Numbered from the stretch's first letter, positions 9,666-19,641 are shown. The stretch: DNA of 39,119 bases from Elainella saxicola E1 (GCA_002796835.1 LUGL01000050.1:6826-45944), one strand, 5' to 3'. The notes: a model not told the origin generated them from the sequence alone. Numbers and translations are program-made.

Positions 9666-10130
9666 ATGAACATTGAACATCTCCGCAGAGCATTGAAGTC
9701 TGAATGGCTGGATTACTACCGCAAAAACCGCCATTGGATCGTCCGATTAGGAGTTTGGGTGAACTGTCAGGACCAGCGGCGACCTTCTGCCAGCTTCATT
9801 CTCGGTGCTCTGTCTACGCTCGAACCTCAACTGCTGCAATTGCTGCCGCTCGTGGTGGATCTGAACAGCAATCCCGATCGCATCATCATGGTGCTAGGAC
9901 TGAACTTCAACCCTGAAGATGAGCTAAAGGCTCTTGACGAAGAGGTGGCAGCCGCCCAAATCCATGCAGAAAAAGTGAAGCTGTTGCCAAGCAGTGCAGC
10001 TAATCCTTTTGGAGTCGATCAGCTGAATGGCCGCGTGCCGCTCGATACTGCTGAATTAAGTGCCCATGAATTGCCCGATCGCGAAATTGCCAATCGCCGC
10101 CGCGATCGCAACCGTCGAAAAACTCGCTAA
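9666..10130 (+). CDS. DUF5331 protein of the chlL-chlN cluster
   Basis: A 154-aa soluble protein. The first ~100 residues are a compact conserved domain ([16 protein letters not shown] at the N-terminus, then a Trp-rich segment WIVRLGVWV, then helices). The last ~40 residues are charged and end in an Arg-rich tail ([12 protein letters not shown]). I recognise it as DUF5331, a cyanobacterial family that commonly sits between chlL and chlN. Its biochemical role is unknown; the location suggests a part in assembling or regulating dark-operative protochlorophyllide reductase (inference). It starts 166 bp after chlL and ends 115 bp before chlN on the same strand. ATG 9666 is the first Met; the Shine-Dalgarno is weak. 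Confidence 0.8.
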   Translation: MNIEHLRRALKSEWLDYYRKNRHWIVRLGVWVNCQDQRRPSASFILGALSTLEPQLLQLLPLVVDLNSNPDRIIMVLGLNFNPEDELKALDEEVAAAQIHAEKVKLLPSSAANPFGVDQLNGRVPLDTAELSAHELPDREIANRRRDRNRRKTR

Positions 10131-10227
10131 ATCTGGGCGAAGCATTTGGATCGAGATTTTTATCGATGTTTCGGGCTTATCTGCCAAATGCTTGGCCCCT
10201 ACTCAAACCGATTGCATCCTGAACTGA

Positions 10228-11652
<1,425 letters not shown>

Positions 11653-11696
11653 TATTCGCGATCGCATTCACAAGATCGATCGATTGGTTTGTAACG

Positions 11697-11731
11697 AGGG
11701 TGAGTCAGTTTCTGGCCCACCCTAATTTTTT
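11697..11731 (+). terminator. Rho-independent terminator after chlN
   Basis: A 6-bp stem AGGGTG (11697-11702) and CACCCT (11718-11723) encloses a 15-nt loop and is followed by AA and six T residues (11726-11731). It lies 45 bp past the chlN stop on the same strand. Confidence 0.7.
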
Positions 11732-11883
11732 GTGTTGCTGAAGAATGTTACCGCCAGTCCTCCTACTTGTTGCTCATAGGCATCCACAATCTTCTAACGC
11801 AGGTGTACAGAGTAAGCTTTCATCTAGCAATCATCCATGGTAGAATTTATTATTATCCACTGTATTCTATTGAGCCGAAAACC

Positions 11884-11922
11884 GCTATAATCGCTTGTAG
11901 CTCGCTATAATCCTTGCAGCTC
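11884..11922 (-). repeat. Tandem duplication covering a stop codon
   Basis: Two near-identical adjacent units, GCTATAATCGCTTGTAGCTC (11884-11903) and GCTATAATCCTTGCAGCTC (11904-11922), differ by one indel and one substitution. The second unit contains the last codons and the TAG of the minus-strand PRC-barrel gene; the first is a copy just beyond it. It looks like a slippage duplication of the gene's 3' end. Confidence 0.7.
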
Positions 11923-12231
11923 GGCGATCGTACAGGTGAGGCGAGGATGCTCTGGATCCGATAAATCCAGTTTGTGCCAGGGTACACAATGGCCATGATG
12001 CAGTTTGCGTGCTCCCAGCAGTTGCAGTAATGCAGTTCCTATATTCCAGGCCGATAATCGCTCGACGATTGCTGCAAATCCCACCAGATATTCGACAATC
12101 ACCCATTCTCCTGCTTGCTCCTCAGCCCGTACTTCTTCGATCCGACCTAGGCGATCGCCTCTGGAATCAGTCACCAGTTTGCCCAGCAGCAGTTCTAAAT
12201 GGAGTTCGCGTGACATTTCGTGATCTAACAT
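11905..12231 (-). CDS. PRC-barrel domain protein (second of pair)
   Basis: A 108-aa small protein with a PRC-barrel-like pattern: an N-terminal LLLGKLVTDSRGDRLGRIEEV strand pair, then the hydrophobic strands WVIVEYLVGF. The C-terminal VPWHKLDLSD motif is the 'PW..+' element of this fold. PRC barrels often bind partners or act as regulatory modules. Its start shares one base with the stop of the upstream PRC gene (TAATG), implying translational coupling. An internal Met at codon 6 is an alternative start. It is the last gene of the operon with the Nramp-like transporter, so a role in sensing or regulating that transporter is likely (inference). Its 3' end carries a tandem duplication. Confidence 0.75.
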   Translation of the reverse strand: MLDHEMSRELHLELLLGKLVTDSRGDRLGRIEEVRAEEQAGEWVIVEYLVGFAAIVERLSAWNIGTALLQLLGARKLHHGHCVPWHKLDLSDPEHPRLTCTIAELQGL

Positions 12232-12590
12232 TACTGACCTCCTGGAATGCGCTTAATCAAATGTTCCCGCAGCCAAATTTCATAGGCCAATGCAGAAGTC
12301 TGTTCCGCTTCAATATCGACCTCAACATCAATTCCAACATTACGCACTTTCTCCCAAGGAATCCTCAAGGATTTCGTTTGTTTCGCGCCCCAGCAACTCG
12401 CCAGATTGGCCACCCAGTCATGTAAGCGAGGATGAAGCCGCCGTGCTAGTGTCGTTGCCCCCGTTTCCAGATAGGTCAGTCGAGGAGGCCGATCGTCCCG
12501 TAGTTTCACCACAATGCCATCAACCTTTCCCATCTTGCGCTGATTGCGATCAACAATTTGGTTATCTAAAACATCTCGAATCAGATCCAT
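12231..12590 (-). CDS. PRC-barrel domain protein (first of pair)
   Basis: A 119-aa protein. The N-terminal part has the PRC-barrel pattern: VLDNQIVDRNQRKMGKVDGI, then the strands PRLTYLETGATTLARRL. A second basic/hydrophobic half carries SLRIPWEKVRNVGIDVEVD, which resembles the PW motif of its neighbour. The C-terminus is helical and charged. It starts 18 bp after the Nramp-like gene and overlaps the next PRC gene by one base, so four genes are packed on one strand. The pair of small PRC barrels next to a metal-transporter homologue suggests a cytosolic regulator or tether for the transporter (inference, not shown by sequence). Confidence 0.8.
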   Translation of the reverse strand: MDLIRDVLDNQIVDRNQRKMGKVDGIVVKLRDDRPPRLTYLETGATTLARRLHPRLHDWVANLASCWGAKQTKSLRIPWEKVRNVGIDVEVDIEAEQTSALAYEIWLREHLIKRIPGGQ

Positions 12591-12608
12591 ACCTCATTCT
12601 CCAATGGC

Positions 12609-13823
12609 CTAACCGCCAATGATTTCCAGGGGAATTGCGACAATCGCCAGAATAAAAGCAAGGGCGATCGTAAAAATCACGACGCCGTTGCTGATCCAAC
12701 CGTTATGATGTTGCCCGACATATTCCGGGTCATTCATTAGAACGAGAAAGGGAATAATTGTAATCGGCAAAATTACAGCGGTCAGCGCCATGGAAAATAG
12801 CGTCAATTGCAGCGGATCGGTACCAATCACCATCAGCAGAGCTGCTAGAAAGACAAACACGGTGTACACTGAGCTGAATCGAGCAGCCTGTTTCGGATGT
12901 AAATTTTCACCCCAATTCCAGCCAAAAGCTTGAGCTGTAACGTAGGCCGTGTCTAGATTCACCTCTAAGGCAGCCCCAAAACAGGCAATTCCCAACGAAG
13001 CTGCAAATAGAATAAATCCCCAGTAGCCAAAAGTTTGCGTCAGCATCAGAGCAGCCTGTTCGTAGCTATCGACTTGAATCCCCTGGGGATGCAGAACTTG
13101 TGCCGCGACAATCAAAACTCCCAGTGATACAATGCTGCCGAAACCCATGCCTAACCCGGCAACGGCACGATTCACGCCCAAATCACTCTCATCCCATTCA
13201 TCTTCAACTGCCCCTGAAGAGTAGAAGTAAAACAGGTATGGACTGATCAAAGCACCCAAAATGCTGACTGCAATAAACAAATAATGAGCCGTATCTTGAT
13301 GCGGCACCGTTGGCAGCAATCCTTTTGCTAGAGCAGGCAGAGCGGGACGTAATTCGAACGTGGCGACCACAAAGCCTAATGTCACCAGTCCCAACAGGGA
13401 AATGCCATTTTCGATCAGGCCAAAGGTGCCTTTCCAGAGCAATAACCAGATCGCAAAGGCAACGGGCAAAGCCCACCATTGGAAATGAACGCCTGTGACT
13501 AATTGTAGGGCAATACAAACGCCACCAATTTCTGCACCCAGCACCAAAAAATCAACGATCACTTCCGCGATCAACGGCAGAATATAGAAATTAAACCCAA
13601 ACCGTTCCCGAATTGCATCGGCTAAGGTATGTTTACTGACGGCAGCCAGACGACCCGACATTTCAACCAGAAAGACAACGCAAACAGTACCCAGCACGAT
13701 CGCCCAAATTAACTGAAAACCAAAGTTCGATCCAGCTTCGGCTGCTGTTGCGATCGCCCCCACATCCAGAAAACCACCAATGCTAGTAATGATGCCCAGA
13801 GCAATTTCAAACAGTTTGCTCAT
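12609..13823 (-). CDS. Atypical Nramp-family (NRAMP/COG1914-like) metal transporter
   Basis: A 404-aa integral membrane protein with about 11 hydrophobic segments and the Nramp/LeuT-type layout. Canonical Nramps carry DPGN in TM1 and MPHN (or similar) in TM6 as metal-site motifs. Here TM1 reads DVGA (D20-A23) and TM6 reads ISPYLF (from I193), so the metal-coordinating Asp remains but the Asn, Met and His are absent. Substrate is therefore unlikely to be simply Mn2+/Fe2+; another divalent ion or a non-metal solute is possible (inference). The start ATG 13823 overlaps the stop of the upstream lipoprotein gene (ATGA), and two PRC-barrel genes follow 18 bp later. Family assignment is good; substrate is unknown. 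Confidence 0.85.
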   Translation of the reverse strand: MSKLFEIALGIITSIGGFLDVGAIATAAEAGSNFGFQLIWAIVLGTVCVVFLVEMSGRLAAVSKHTLADAIRERFGFNFYILPLIAEVIVDFLVLGAEIGGVCIALQLVTGVHFQWWALPVAFAIWLLLWKGTFGLIENGISLLGLVTLGFVVATFELRPALPALAKGLLPTVPHQDTAHYLFIAVSILGALISPYLFYFYSSGAVEDEWDESDLGVNRAVAGLGMGFGSIVSLGVLIVAAQVLHPQGIQVDSYEQAALMLTQTFGYWGFILFAASLGIACFGAALEVNLDTAYVTAQAFGWNWGENLHPKQAARFSSVYTVFVFLAALLMVIGTDPLQLTLFSMALTAVILPITIIPFLVLMNDPEYVGQHHNGWISNGVVIFTIALAFILAIVAIPLEIIGG

Positions 13824-14200
13824 CGTTGCACTCCTCGATTTTTGGCGAGGGACTCAAGCTGATGCTGTTCGTTGGAAAGTTTTTCGAGAGAAGATGCGAT
13901 CGTGTTTCGACGGTGCTGTTGAACGTCAGCGATCATCTGCCGTAATGTTTGCTGTAATTGTTCTGATAACGGCGAGGGAATGACTTTCGATCGATTTTGC
14001 TGAACAATTTTCTGCTGACTTTTGATCAGCGTTTGTTCCGTGTAAGCATCTGGCAATTTACCCTGTTGCCATGCTTCTCCCGTCATTCGAGCTGTAGCGA
14101 TCCAAGACTGAGTTGTTGTAATGGCATCGCCCTGCTTGTCCTGAGGGGATTGGCTACAGGCGACCAGCATAAGCAGTGTCGCAAAGAAGAGAGTTTTCAT
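13820..14200 (-). CDS. Small predicted lipoprotein, first gene of the Nramp-like operon
   Basis: From ATG 14200 the protein is 126 aa with a classic lipoprotein signal: MKT, a hydrophobic run, and LVAC with lipobox cysteine C15. The mature part is helical, Gln/Lys-rich and has no family I recognise. The frame is open 47 codons further upstream, but that extension is basic and lacks signal character, so 14200 is preferred. The TGA overlaps the ATG of the Nramp-like gene by 4 bp, which implies cotranslation. It may be a periplasmic accessory to the transporter (inference). Confidence 0.75.
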   Translation of the reverse strand: MKTLFFATLLMLVACSQSPQDKQGDAITTTQSWIATARMTGEAWQQGKLPDAYTEQTLIKSQQKIVQQNRSKVIPSPLSEQLQQTLRQMIADVQQHRRNTIASSLEKLSNEQHQLESLAKNRGVQR

Positions 14201-14410
14201 AACGGCGATCGAGTTCCTCGCCCAACGGTCTGTTTTTGATTGTCTGCCTCTCGTAAAGTTTAGAAAACTGCCTCTAGAGAGAAATTTTCTACTGTGGTTG
14301 GTCATCCTGAGATAGACACGCTCCTGGCAGCTATTCTGCATCCAGAAGCAGAAGCTTTATGTTTATTAACTGCCAGTCAATCTCTATGCATCATAAAATA
14401 CCTAATAAAA

Positions 14411-14424
14411 GTCAGTATACTGAC
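14411..14424. promoter_or_regulatory. Perfect 14-bp palindrome upstream of the RTX gene
   Basis: GTCAGTATACTGAC is fully self-complementary and unrelated to HIP1. It lies 28 bp before ATG 14452, in the divergent region between the lipoprotein operon and the RTX gene, a position typical of an operator. The cognate regulator is unknown. Confidence 0.5.
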
Positions 14425-14451
14425 AACTCACCTCATATTTTCCTGTTGACT

Positions 14452-16191
14452 ATGGCAATCATTAATGGCAACGAGTTGGACAATTGGCTAGACGGTGCCG
14501 CAGATGCAGATACGATTAATGGATTTGGTGGAAACGATCGCCTGCGAGGAGGTGCTGGAAATGACGTTTTAGACGGAGGCGGTGGGAACGATCGCCTATA
14601 CGGAGGATATGGAGATGACACCCTGATTGGTGGATCTGGCACCGATCGCCTCTACCCAGGAGTCGGCAACTGTAATGCTGATGGTGGAGAGGGGAACGAC
14701 CTGGTTTTCTTTTCTGAAAGTGAATCTGGCAGTAAGACATTTAATGGAGGAGCGGGAATCGATCGACTCTTGCTTTATTTTTCTACCAGCAATAGTCTAA
14801 CGTTGACCGTCATAGGAAACAGCTTGGTTATTCCAGATGCTTTAAGTGCATCTAATTTCGAAAACTTCGAAATTCACGCAGGAAACGGCAATTATGTCTT
14901 CACTACAGGTAATGGGAATGATGCAATTTACGATGGCATCGGTGATGACATATTGAACGGTTCTGGCGGCAACGATTACTTGTCAGTTAGTGAAGGCAAT
15001 GATGCAGCTAATGGAGGAGCAGGAAACGATACGATTGCTTTCTCCGGCCTCTCGGGCAGCAAAATCTTAGATGGAGGTTTAGGAGTTGATCTGCTGAATC
15101 TAGATTTGCGATTTCGAGATGGAAATGATTTGAATCTAACTGCAAATGGCGGTGACTTTGTGCTTGCAGGTATTCTCACTGCCACGAACTTTGAGCGTCT
15201 TGCTTTTCGTAACGGCAACGGCAACGATTCGATTGCGGGTGGAGAGGGAGATGATGTGATTGATGGCGGAGAAGGGAATGATGCCATCAATGGCAATGGG
15301 GGGAACGACCTGCTTGATGGCGGCAATGGCAATGATGTCTTGAATGGTGGTAGTGGTAACGATCACCTAGAAGTTAGTGATTTAGGCACAGATATTGCAA
15401 TTGGTGGAGAGGGAAATGATACTGTTAATATCTTTTATTCAGATGCGCAGCTAAAAACAGTGGATGGCGGTGCAGGAGTGGATACGCTCAGTATTGATCT
15501 GGTGATCTTCGTTGGAGGATTTAACATCAATGTTGTAAATGGCGGCTTTACAATTCCAGACTTTCTCAATGCCTCCAACTTCGAGAACTTTGATATTACG
15601 GCTGGAGGTGGCAATAATGTCATCACAACGGGAAATGGTCAGGACACAATCACAACCTTTGGGGGGCACGATCGCATTTCTAGTCAAGGAGGAAATGACT
15701 TCATCAATACTGATTATGGTAATGACACCGTGAATGGCGGCAGCGGCAACGATCAGATTTATGCAGGGGAGGGAAACGACAGCTTAACTGGCGGTAGCGG
15801 CAATGATGTTCTAGGAGGTTATATCGGCAGCGATCGCTTCTTCTATACGGGCACAAAGGCTTATCAAGTCTCAACATTTGGTCAGGATACAATCAAAGAC
15901 TTCAGTCGCAACGATGAGCTTGGCCGCAGCGATAAATTAGTGTTGAGCCGAGCTGTATTCACAAGCTTAACCAGTCCGATCGGCACAGGATTAGCCAGTA
16001 GCGATTTTGCAGTAGTCAGTGATGATGCCGCCGCCAGCAGTAGCAACGCATTTATTGTGTACAACAGTGGTAATGGCAATTTGTTCTACAACCAGAATGG
16101 CAATGCCGCAGGCTTGGGAACAGGTAGTGCATTTGCGGTGTTGACAACAAAACCCGCCTTGACCGCAACCGACTTTGTGATTGTGGCCTAG
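14452..16191 (+). CDS. RTX calcium-binding protein with three beta-roll modules
   Basis: From ATG 14452 the protein is 579 aa; the frame is open to an ATG at 14359, but the added 31 residues are not RTX-like and the palindrome at 14411 suggests noncoding DNA. Many GGxGxDxLxG nonapeptides (for example GGAGNDVLDGGGGNDRL) predict Ca2+-binding parallel beta rolls. Three longer modules recur, each beginning KxxxGGxGxDxL, then an xASNFExF element, then a GNGND block, near residues 96, 204 and 335. The C-terminal ~120 residues lack nonapeptides and resemble the C-terminal region of type I secreted RTX proteins. No Sec signal is seen, so type I export is likely (inference). No enzymatic domain and no transporter genes are next to it; a surface or adhesive role is possible. 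Confidence 0.9.
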   Translation: MAIINGNELDNWLDGAADADTINGFGGNDRLRGGAGNDVLDGGGGNDRLYGGYGDDTLIGGSGTDRLYPGVGNCNADGGEGNDLVFFSESESGSKTFNGGAGIDRLLLYFSTSNSLTLTVIGNSLVIPDALSASNFENFEIHAGNGNYVFTTGNGNDAIYDGIGDDILNGSGGNDYLSVSEGNDAANGGAGNDTIAFSGLSGSKILDGGLGVDLLNLDLRFRDGNDLNLTANGGDFVLAGILTATNFERLAFRNGNGNDSIAGGEGDDVIDGGEGNDAINGNGGNDLLDGGNGNDVLNGGSGNDHLEVSDLGTDIAIGGEGNDTVNIFYSDAQLKTVDGGAGVDTLSIDLVIFVGGFNINVVNGGFTIPDFLNASNFENFDITAGGGNNVITTGNGQDTITTFGGHDRISSQGGNDFINTDYGNDTVNGGSGNDQIYAGEGNDSLTGGSGNDVLGGYIGSDRFFYTGTKAYQVSTFGQDTIKDFSRNDELGRSDKLVLSRAVFTSLTSPIGTGLASSDFAVVSDDAAASSSNAFIVYNSGNGNLFYNQNGNAAGLGTGSAFAVLTTKPALTATDFVIVA

Positions 16192-16294
16192 CAATGGCCT
16201 AAGGGGTAAAGGTTCAGTTAAAGTAAAGGGTGGTCTGATGATCTCTTGATTGAGTCCATGCCTTTCAGTCTTTATCCTGCCCTTAGTATTTGCA

Positions 16295-16894
16295 ATGACT
16301 GCGACCTCTCTACCCACGATCAAATTTCTGCAGCAGCCCACTTCAATGGATTGGGTTGAGCAGGCGATCGCCAATCTAGACACCATCTTGCTGGACCATT
16401 CCCACTGTGAGCGTAAAGCAGCTGGCGTGGCCCTGAATCTAATGTTTCGCTATCCTTCCAGCAGCAAATTAGTCCGCTCGCTGACGGCCATTGCCCAGGA
16501 AGAGCTGGAACATTTTGAGCTGGTGAATCAGTGGCTCGATCGACGTGGCATTGCCTTGGCTCCTCTCTCTGCCCCACCTTACGCCGCTGGATTAAAAGCC
16601 CAAATTCGACCGCAAGAACCCGATCGGATGTTGGATTCTTTGCTAATTTCTGGTTTGATTGAAGCCCGCAGCCATGAGCGCTTAGGATTATTGGGAACTC
16701 ACTGCCCAGAACCCGAATTAGCCAAATTTTACCGCAGTTTAATGGCCTCCGAAGCCCGTCACTATGGCATCTACTGGACCCTGGCCACCACCTATTTCGA
16801 TCGCGAAATTGTCAATGCTCGATTAGACGCACTGGCTCAAACCGAAAGCGAACTGTTGGCCACCCTGCATCCCGAACCCCGCATTCATAGCTAA
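16295..16894 (+). CDS. miaE: tRNA-(ms2io6A37) hydroxylase MiaE
   Basis: A 199-aa diiron monooxygenase of the ferritin-like fold that hydroxylates the isopentenyl side chain of the modified adenosine at tRNA position 37. Candidate iron ligands sit in the expected order: E39 (HCERKAA), E70 and H73 (EELEHFE), E123 (IEARSHER), and E153 and H156 (SEARHYG). I start it at ATG 16295 because MiaE homologues begin with this TIKFLQQP region; 15 hydrophobic codons upstream of it look unrelated. The GNAT gene follows 22 bp later on the same strand and may be cotranscribed. Confidence 0.93.
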   Translation: MTATSLPTIKFLQQPTSMDWVEQAIANLDTILLDHSHCERKAAGVALNLMFRYPSSSKLVRSLTAIAQEELEHFELVNQWLDRRGIALAPLSAPPYAAGLKAQIRPQEPDRMLDSLLISGLIEARSHERLGLLGTHCPEPELAKFYRSLMASEARHYGIYWTLATTYFDREIVNARLDALAQTESELLATLHPEPRIHS

Positions 16895-16916
16895 TTACCC
16901 CTGCTCCCCATCTCCC

Positions 16917-17417
16917 ATGCACTCCTACTACAAACACTTCCTGATCCGCGACTGGCAGCCTGACGATCGTCCCATTGCTGCCAATCTGATTGCCCAAGTC
17001 CTGGCTGAATATGGTTTGGTTTCCTGTGGTCTTGCCGATCAGCCTGGTGGCGCCGACTGGGATGTGCTGCATGTGGAAGAGGCCTATTGGCAAACAGGTG
17101 GTGAATTTTGGGTGGTGGAATTACAGCATCAAATTGTGGGAACAGCTGGATACTATCCGATCGATCGGGGGGAAAATGCCGTCGAAATCCGCAAGATGTA
17201 TCTGCTGCCAGAAGTACGCAGACAGGGATTAGGCCGCTATTTGCTGCAAGCGCTAGAGCAGGCCATCATCGCTAAAGGCTTTGATCAAATTTGGATTGAA
17301 ACCGCAACCGTGCTGAAAGAAGCAGTCCAGCTCTACGAACACAATGGATATCAGCCGAGTACAGGAGTAGAAACAGCAAGGTGCGATCGCGTATATGTCA
17401 AAATGCTTAGAGAATAA
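16917..17417 (+). CDS. GNAT-family N-acetyltransferase
   Basis: A 166-aa protein with a complete GNAT fold. Strand beta4 is VEIRKMYLLPEVRRQGLGRYLL: the RRQGLG turn is the acetyl-CoA pyrophosphate loop (R/Q-x-x-G-x-G/A), about residues 97-106. The C-terminal segment has a LYEHNGYQP strand typical of the family. The substrate cannot be told from sequence. It lies just after miaE and converges with the Uup gene; a hairpin lies between them. Confidence 0.92.
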   Translation: MHSYYKHFLIRDWQPDDRPIAANLIAQVLAEYGLVSCGLADQPGGADWDVLHVEEAYWQTGGEFWVVELQHQIVGTAGYYPIDRGENAVEIRKMYLLPEVRRQGLGRYLLQALEQAIIAKGFDQIWIETATVLKEAVQLYEHNGYQPSTGVETARCDRVYVKMLRE

Positions 17418-17456
17418 GCAACTGAGAAAGCAACTCTCTTGAATATCAATCAGAGT

Positions 17457-17473
17457 GCGAGCGTCTCGCTCGC
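17457..17473. terminator. Hairpin between converging GNAT and Uup genes
   Basis: A perfect 7-bp GC stem, GCGAGCG-TCT-CGCTCGC, sits in the 76-bp gap, nested inside an 8-bp inverted repeat TTGAATAT (17439-17446)/ATATTCAA (17490-17497). There is no strong T-run, but the position and symmetry suggest a bidirectional terminator. The GCGAGCG-type palindrome may also be a dispersed cyanobacterial repeat. Confidence 0.55.
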
Positions 17474-17493
17474 GAACTTAAATCATTTAATAT

Positions 17494-19431
17494 TCAAACA
17501 TTCAGTTCTTCCAATTCCAACCACCGTTCCGTTGAAGATTCAATCGTCCGTTGTAATTCAGCTAATCGTTCGGTTAACTTCTGCATTTCTGTAAAGTCAG
17601 CAGGCGGATTGCTATAAAGCATTTTCTCTAATTCTTCTTTTTCCGTTTCCCATTCTGGAATTTGTGTTTCGAGCTGTTCTAGCTCCCGTTTTTCTTTGTA
17701 AGAAAGTTTGCGGAGCTTGCCAGCTTCTGGGGGTTTAGGCTGGGACTTCTCAGCTTTTGGTTCGGCTTTGGCTGGCGCATTCCCTGACTTTTTGCCATTG
17801 GAGCTTTCATCTGCACTATCCAGTTCAGCCTGTTTATAGTCCAGGTACACCGAATAGTTGCCGGGATACTGTTTGATGCTGCCATTTGGTTCGATCGCAA
17901 AAATTGTATCCACGGTTCGATCGAGAAAATAGCGATCGTGCGACACTACAATCACACAGCCGTTAAAGTCTTCCAGATATTCTTCCAGAACCGCCAGCGT
18001 TTGCACATCCAAATCGTTGGTTGGTTCGTCCAGAATCAGTACATTGGGTGCACTCATCAGGACGCGCAGCAAGAATAACCGGCGGCGTTCACCCCCTGAT
18101 AATTTGTGCAGAGGCGCATATTGCTGATTCGGCGGAAACAGAAAGCGCTCCAGCATTTGCGATGCCGTAATCACTGACCCATCCGCCGTTTTGACCAGCT
18201 CTGCCACTTCTTTAAGATATTCAATCACCCGCTGATTCGGATTCATCAGCAGATCTTCAGAATGCTGATCGAAATAGCCAATGTGGATCGTACTGCCAAT
18301 TTCTACCGTACCGGCATCTGGCGTTACTTTGCCAGTGATAATGTTCATCAACGTTGATTTGCCCGCACCATTGCCACCAATAATTCCAATCCGATCCTCT
18401 GGATTAAATTCGTAGGTGAAGTTTTGGAAGAGTAACCGATCGCCAAAGGACTTGCTGACCCCATCCAACTCGATCACTTTTTTGCCAATGCGTCGTCCTG
18501 CTGTCGTAATTTCAACCTTGCCCTGCACCTGCTTAAATTCTTTCGCCTGCATGTCATGAATTCGATCGATGCGGGCTTTCTGTTTGGTGCTGCGGGCTTT
18601 AGGACCCCGTTTCAACCATTCCAATTCTCGCCGCAACACCCCCCGATGTTTCCGCTGCGAACTAACTTCAGCCTCTTCTGCCAGCGCTTTCTTTTCTAGA
18701 TAGTAGGAATAGTTGCCGTCATAGGTGTAGAGGTCGCCGCGATCGAGTTCTAGAATCCGATTGGTGACGCGATCGAGAAAATAGCGATCGTGCGTGATCA
18801 GCAATAATGCGCCGCGATAGCGATTCAGATAGCTCTGCAACCATTCCACCGACAGGGCATCCAGATGGTTCGTCGGCTCATCCATCAGCAGCACATCCGG
18901 TTCAGATAGTAGGGCAGTCGCCAAAGCAATCCGTTTGCGATAGCCACCTGACAAATCGCCTACTCTGGCACCAAAATCTTCAATGCCTAATTTAGACAAC
19001 ACAATCTTGGCCTGCGTTTCCAGTTCCCAGGCTCCGGTGGCATCCATCTGGTGGGTAATGCTGGAAAGTTTAGACATCAGCTGATCGTGATTTGCTGCCC
19101 CATGCGCGAGCTGATCGGTGATTTCTTCATACTGCCGCACCAGGGCCATATGCTCCCCGCTATCGGCAAATACCTGCTCCAAAACGGTTCGATTTTCATC
19201 GACTTCGGGTTGCTGCGGCAAATAGACAATTCGCACGCCTGAGTTGACCAAGCGCTCGCCACTATCGATCGGCTCCAGTCCAGCAATCATTTTCAGCAAC
19301 GTGGACTTCCCGGAGCCATTGATGCCAATTAGCCCCACTTTATCCGTCGGACCCAGGCTGAAGCTGGCCTCTTTGAGGATTTCCTTGATGCCAAAATCCT
19401 TTTTAACGGACTGGAGTGTGAAGATGCTCAT
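17494..19431 (-). CDS. uup: ABC-F ATPase, Uup/EttA-like ribosome-associated protein
   Basis: A 645-aa duplicated ATPase without membrane segments. The first half has Walker A GINGSGKS (36-43), signature LSGGYRKR and Walker B VLLMDEPTNHLD. The second has GGNGAGKS, LSGGERRR and VLILDEPTNDLD. A linker between them contains RGPKARSTKQKARI, as in the ABC-F interdomain region. After a charged Lys/Pro/Ala-rich spacer, the last ~80 residues form a coiled coil ending in LEELNV, which is the Uup-type C-terminal domain. ABC-F proteins act on the ribosome; Uup is linked to translation and transposon-excision phenotypes. ATG 19431 is the first Met. The subfamily rests on the C-terminal coiled coil. Confidence 0.92.
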   Translation of the reverse strand: MSIFTLQSVKKDFGIKEILKEASFSLGPTDKVGLIGINGSGKSTLLKMIAGLEPIDSGERLVNSGVRIVYLPQQPEVDENRTVLEQVFADSGEHMALVRQYEEITDQLAHGAANHDQLMSKLSSITHQMDATGAWELETQAKIVLSKLGIEDFGARVGDLSGGYRKRIALATALLSEPDVLLMDEPTNHLDALSVEWLQSYLNRYRGALLLITHDRYFLDRVTNRILELDRGDLYTYDGNYSYYLEKKALAEEAEVSSQRKHRGVLRRELEWLKRGPKARSTKQKARIDRIHDMQAKEFKQVQGKVEITTAGRRIGKKVIELDGVSKSFGDRLLFQNFTYEFNPEDRIGIIGGNGAGKSTLMNIITGKVTPDAGTVEIGSTIHIGYFDQHSEDLLMNPNQRVIEYLKEVAELVKTADGSVITASQMLERFLFPPNQQYAPLHKLSGGERRRLFLLRVLMSAPNVLILDEPTNDLDVQTLAVLEEYLEDFNGCVIVVSHDRYFLDRTVDTIFAIEPNGSIKQYPGNYSVYLDYKQAELDSADESSNGKKSGNAPAKAEPKAEKSQPKPPEAGKLRKLSYKEKRELEQLETQIPEWETEKEELEKMLYSNPPADFTEMQKLTERLAELQRTIESSTERWLELEELNV

Positions 19432-19641
19432 CGATCGATCTATTTCTATCCACCATCAGCACCTTAACATTTCGCAGGAGGCTTGTGGGACAGCATCGAA
19501 ATGCAGACCGGGTGAAGCCCGCGATCGCCTTTCTCTCATAAGCTGGCTTAAATGGCATTAGCTGCATATCTTCTGCCAAGAGCGCTGTTATCCAAACAGT
19601 AGTTTTCATCAACGATTGCAGGTAAAGCAAGGAGGAAAATC

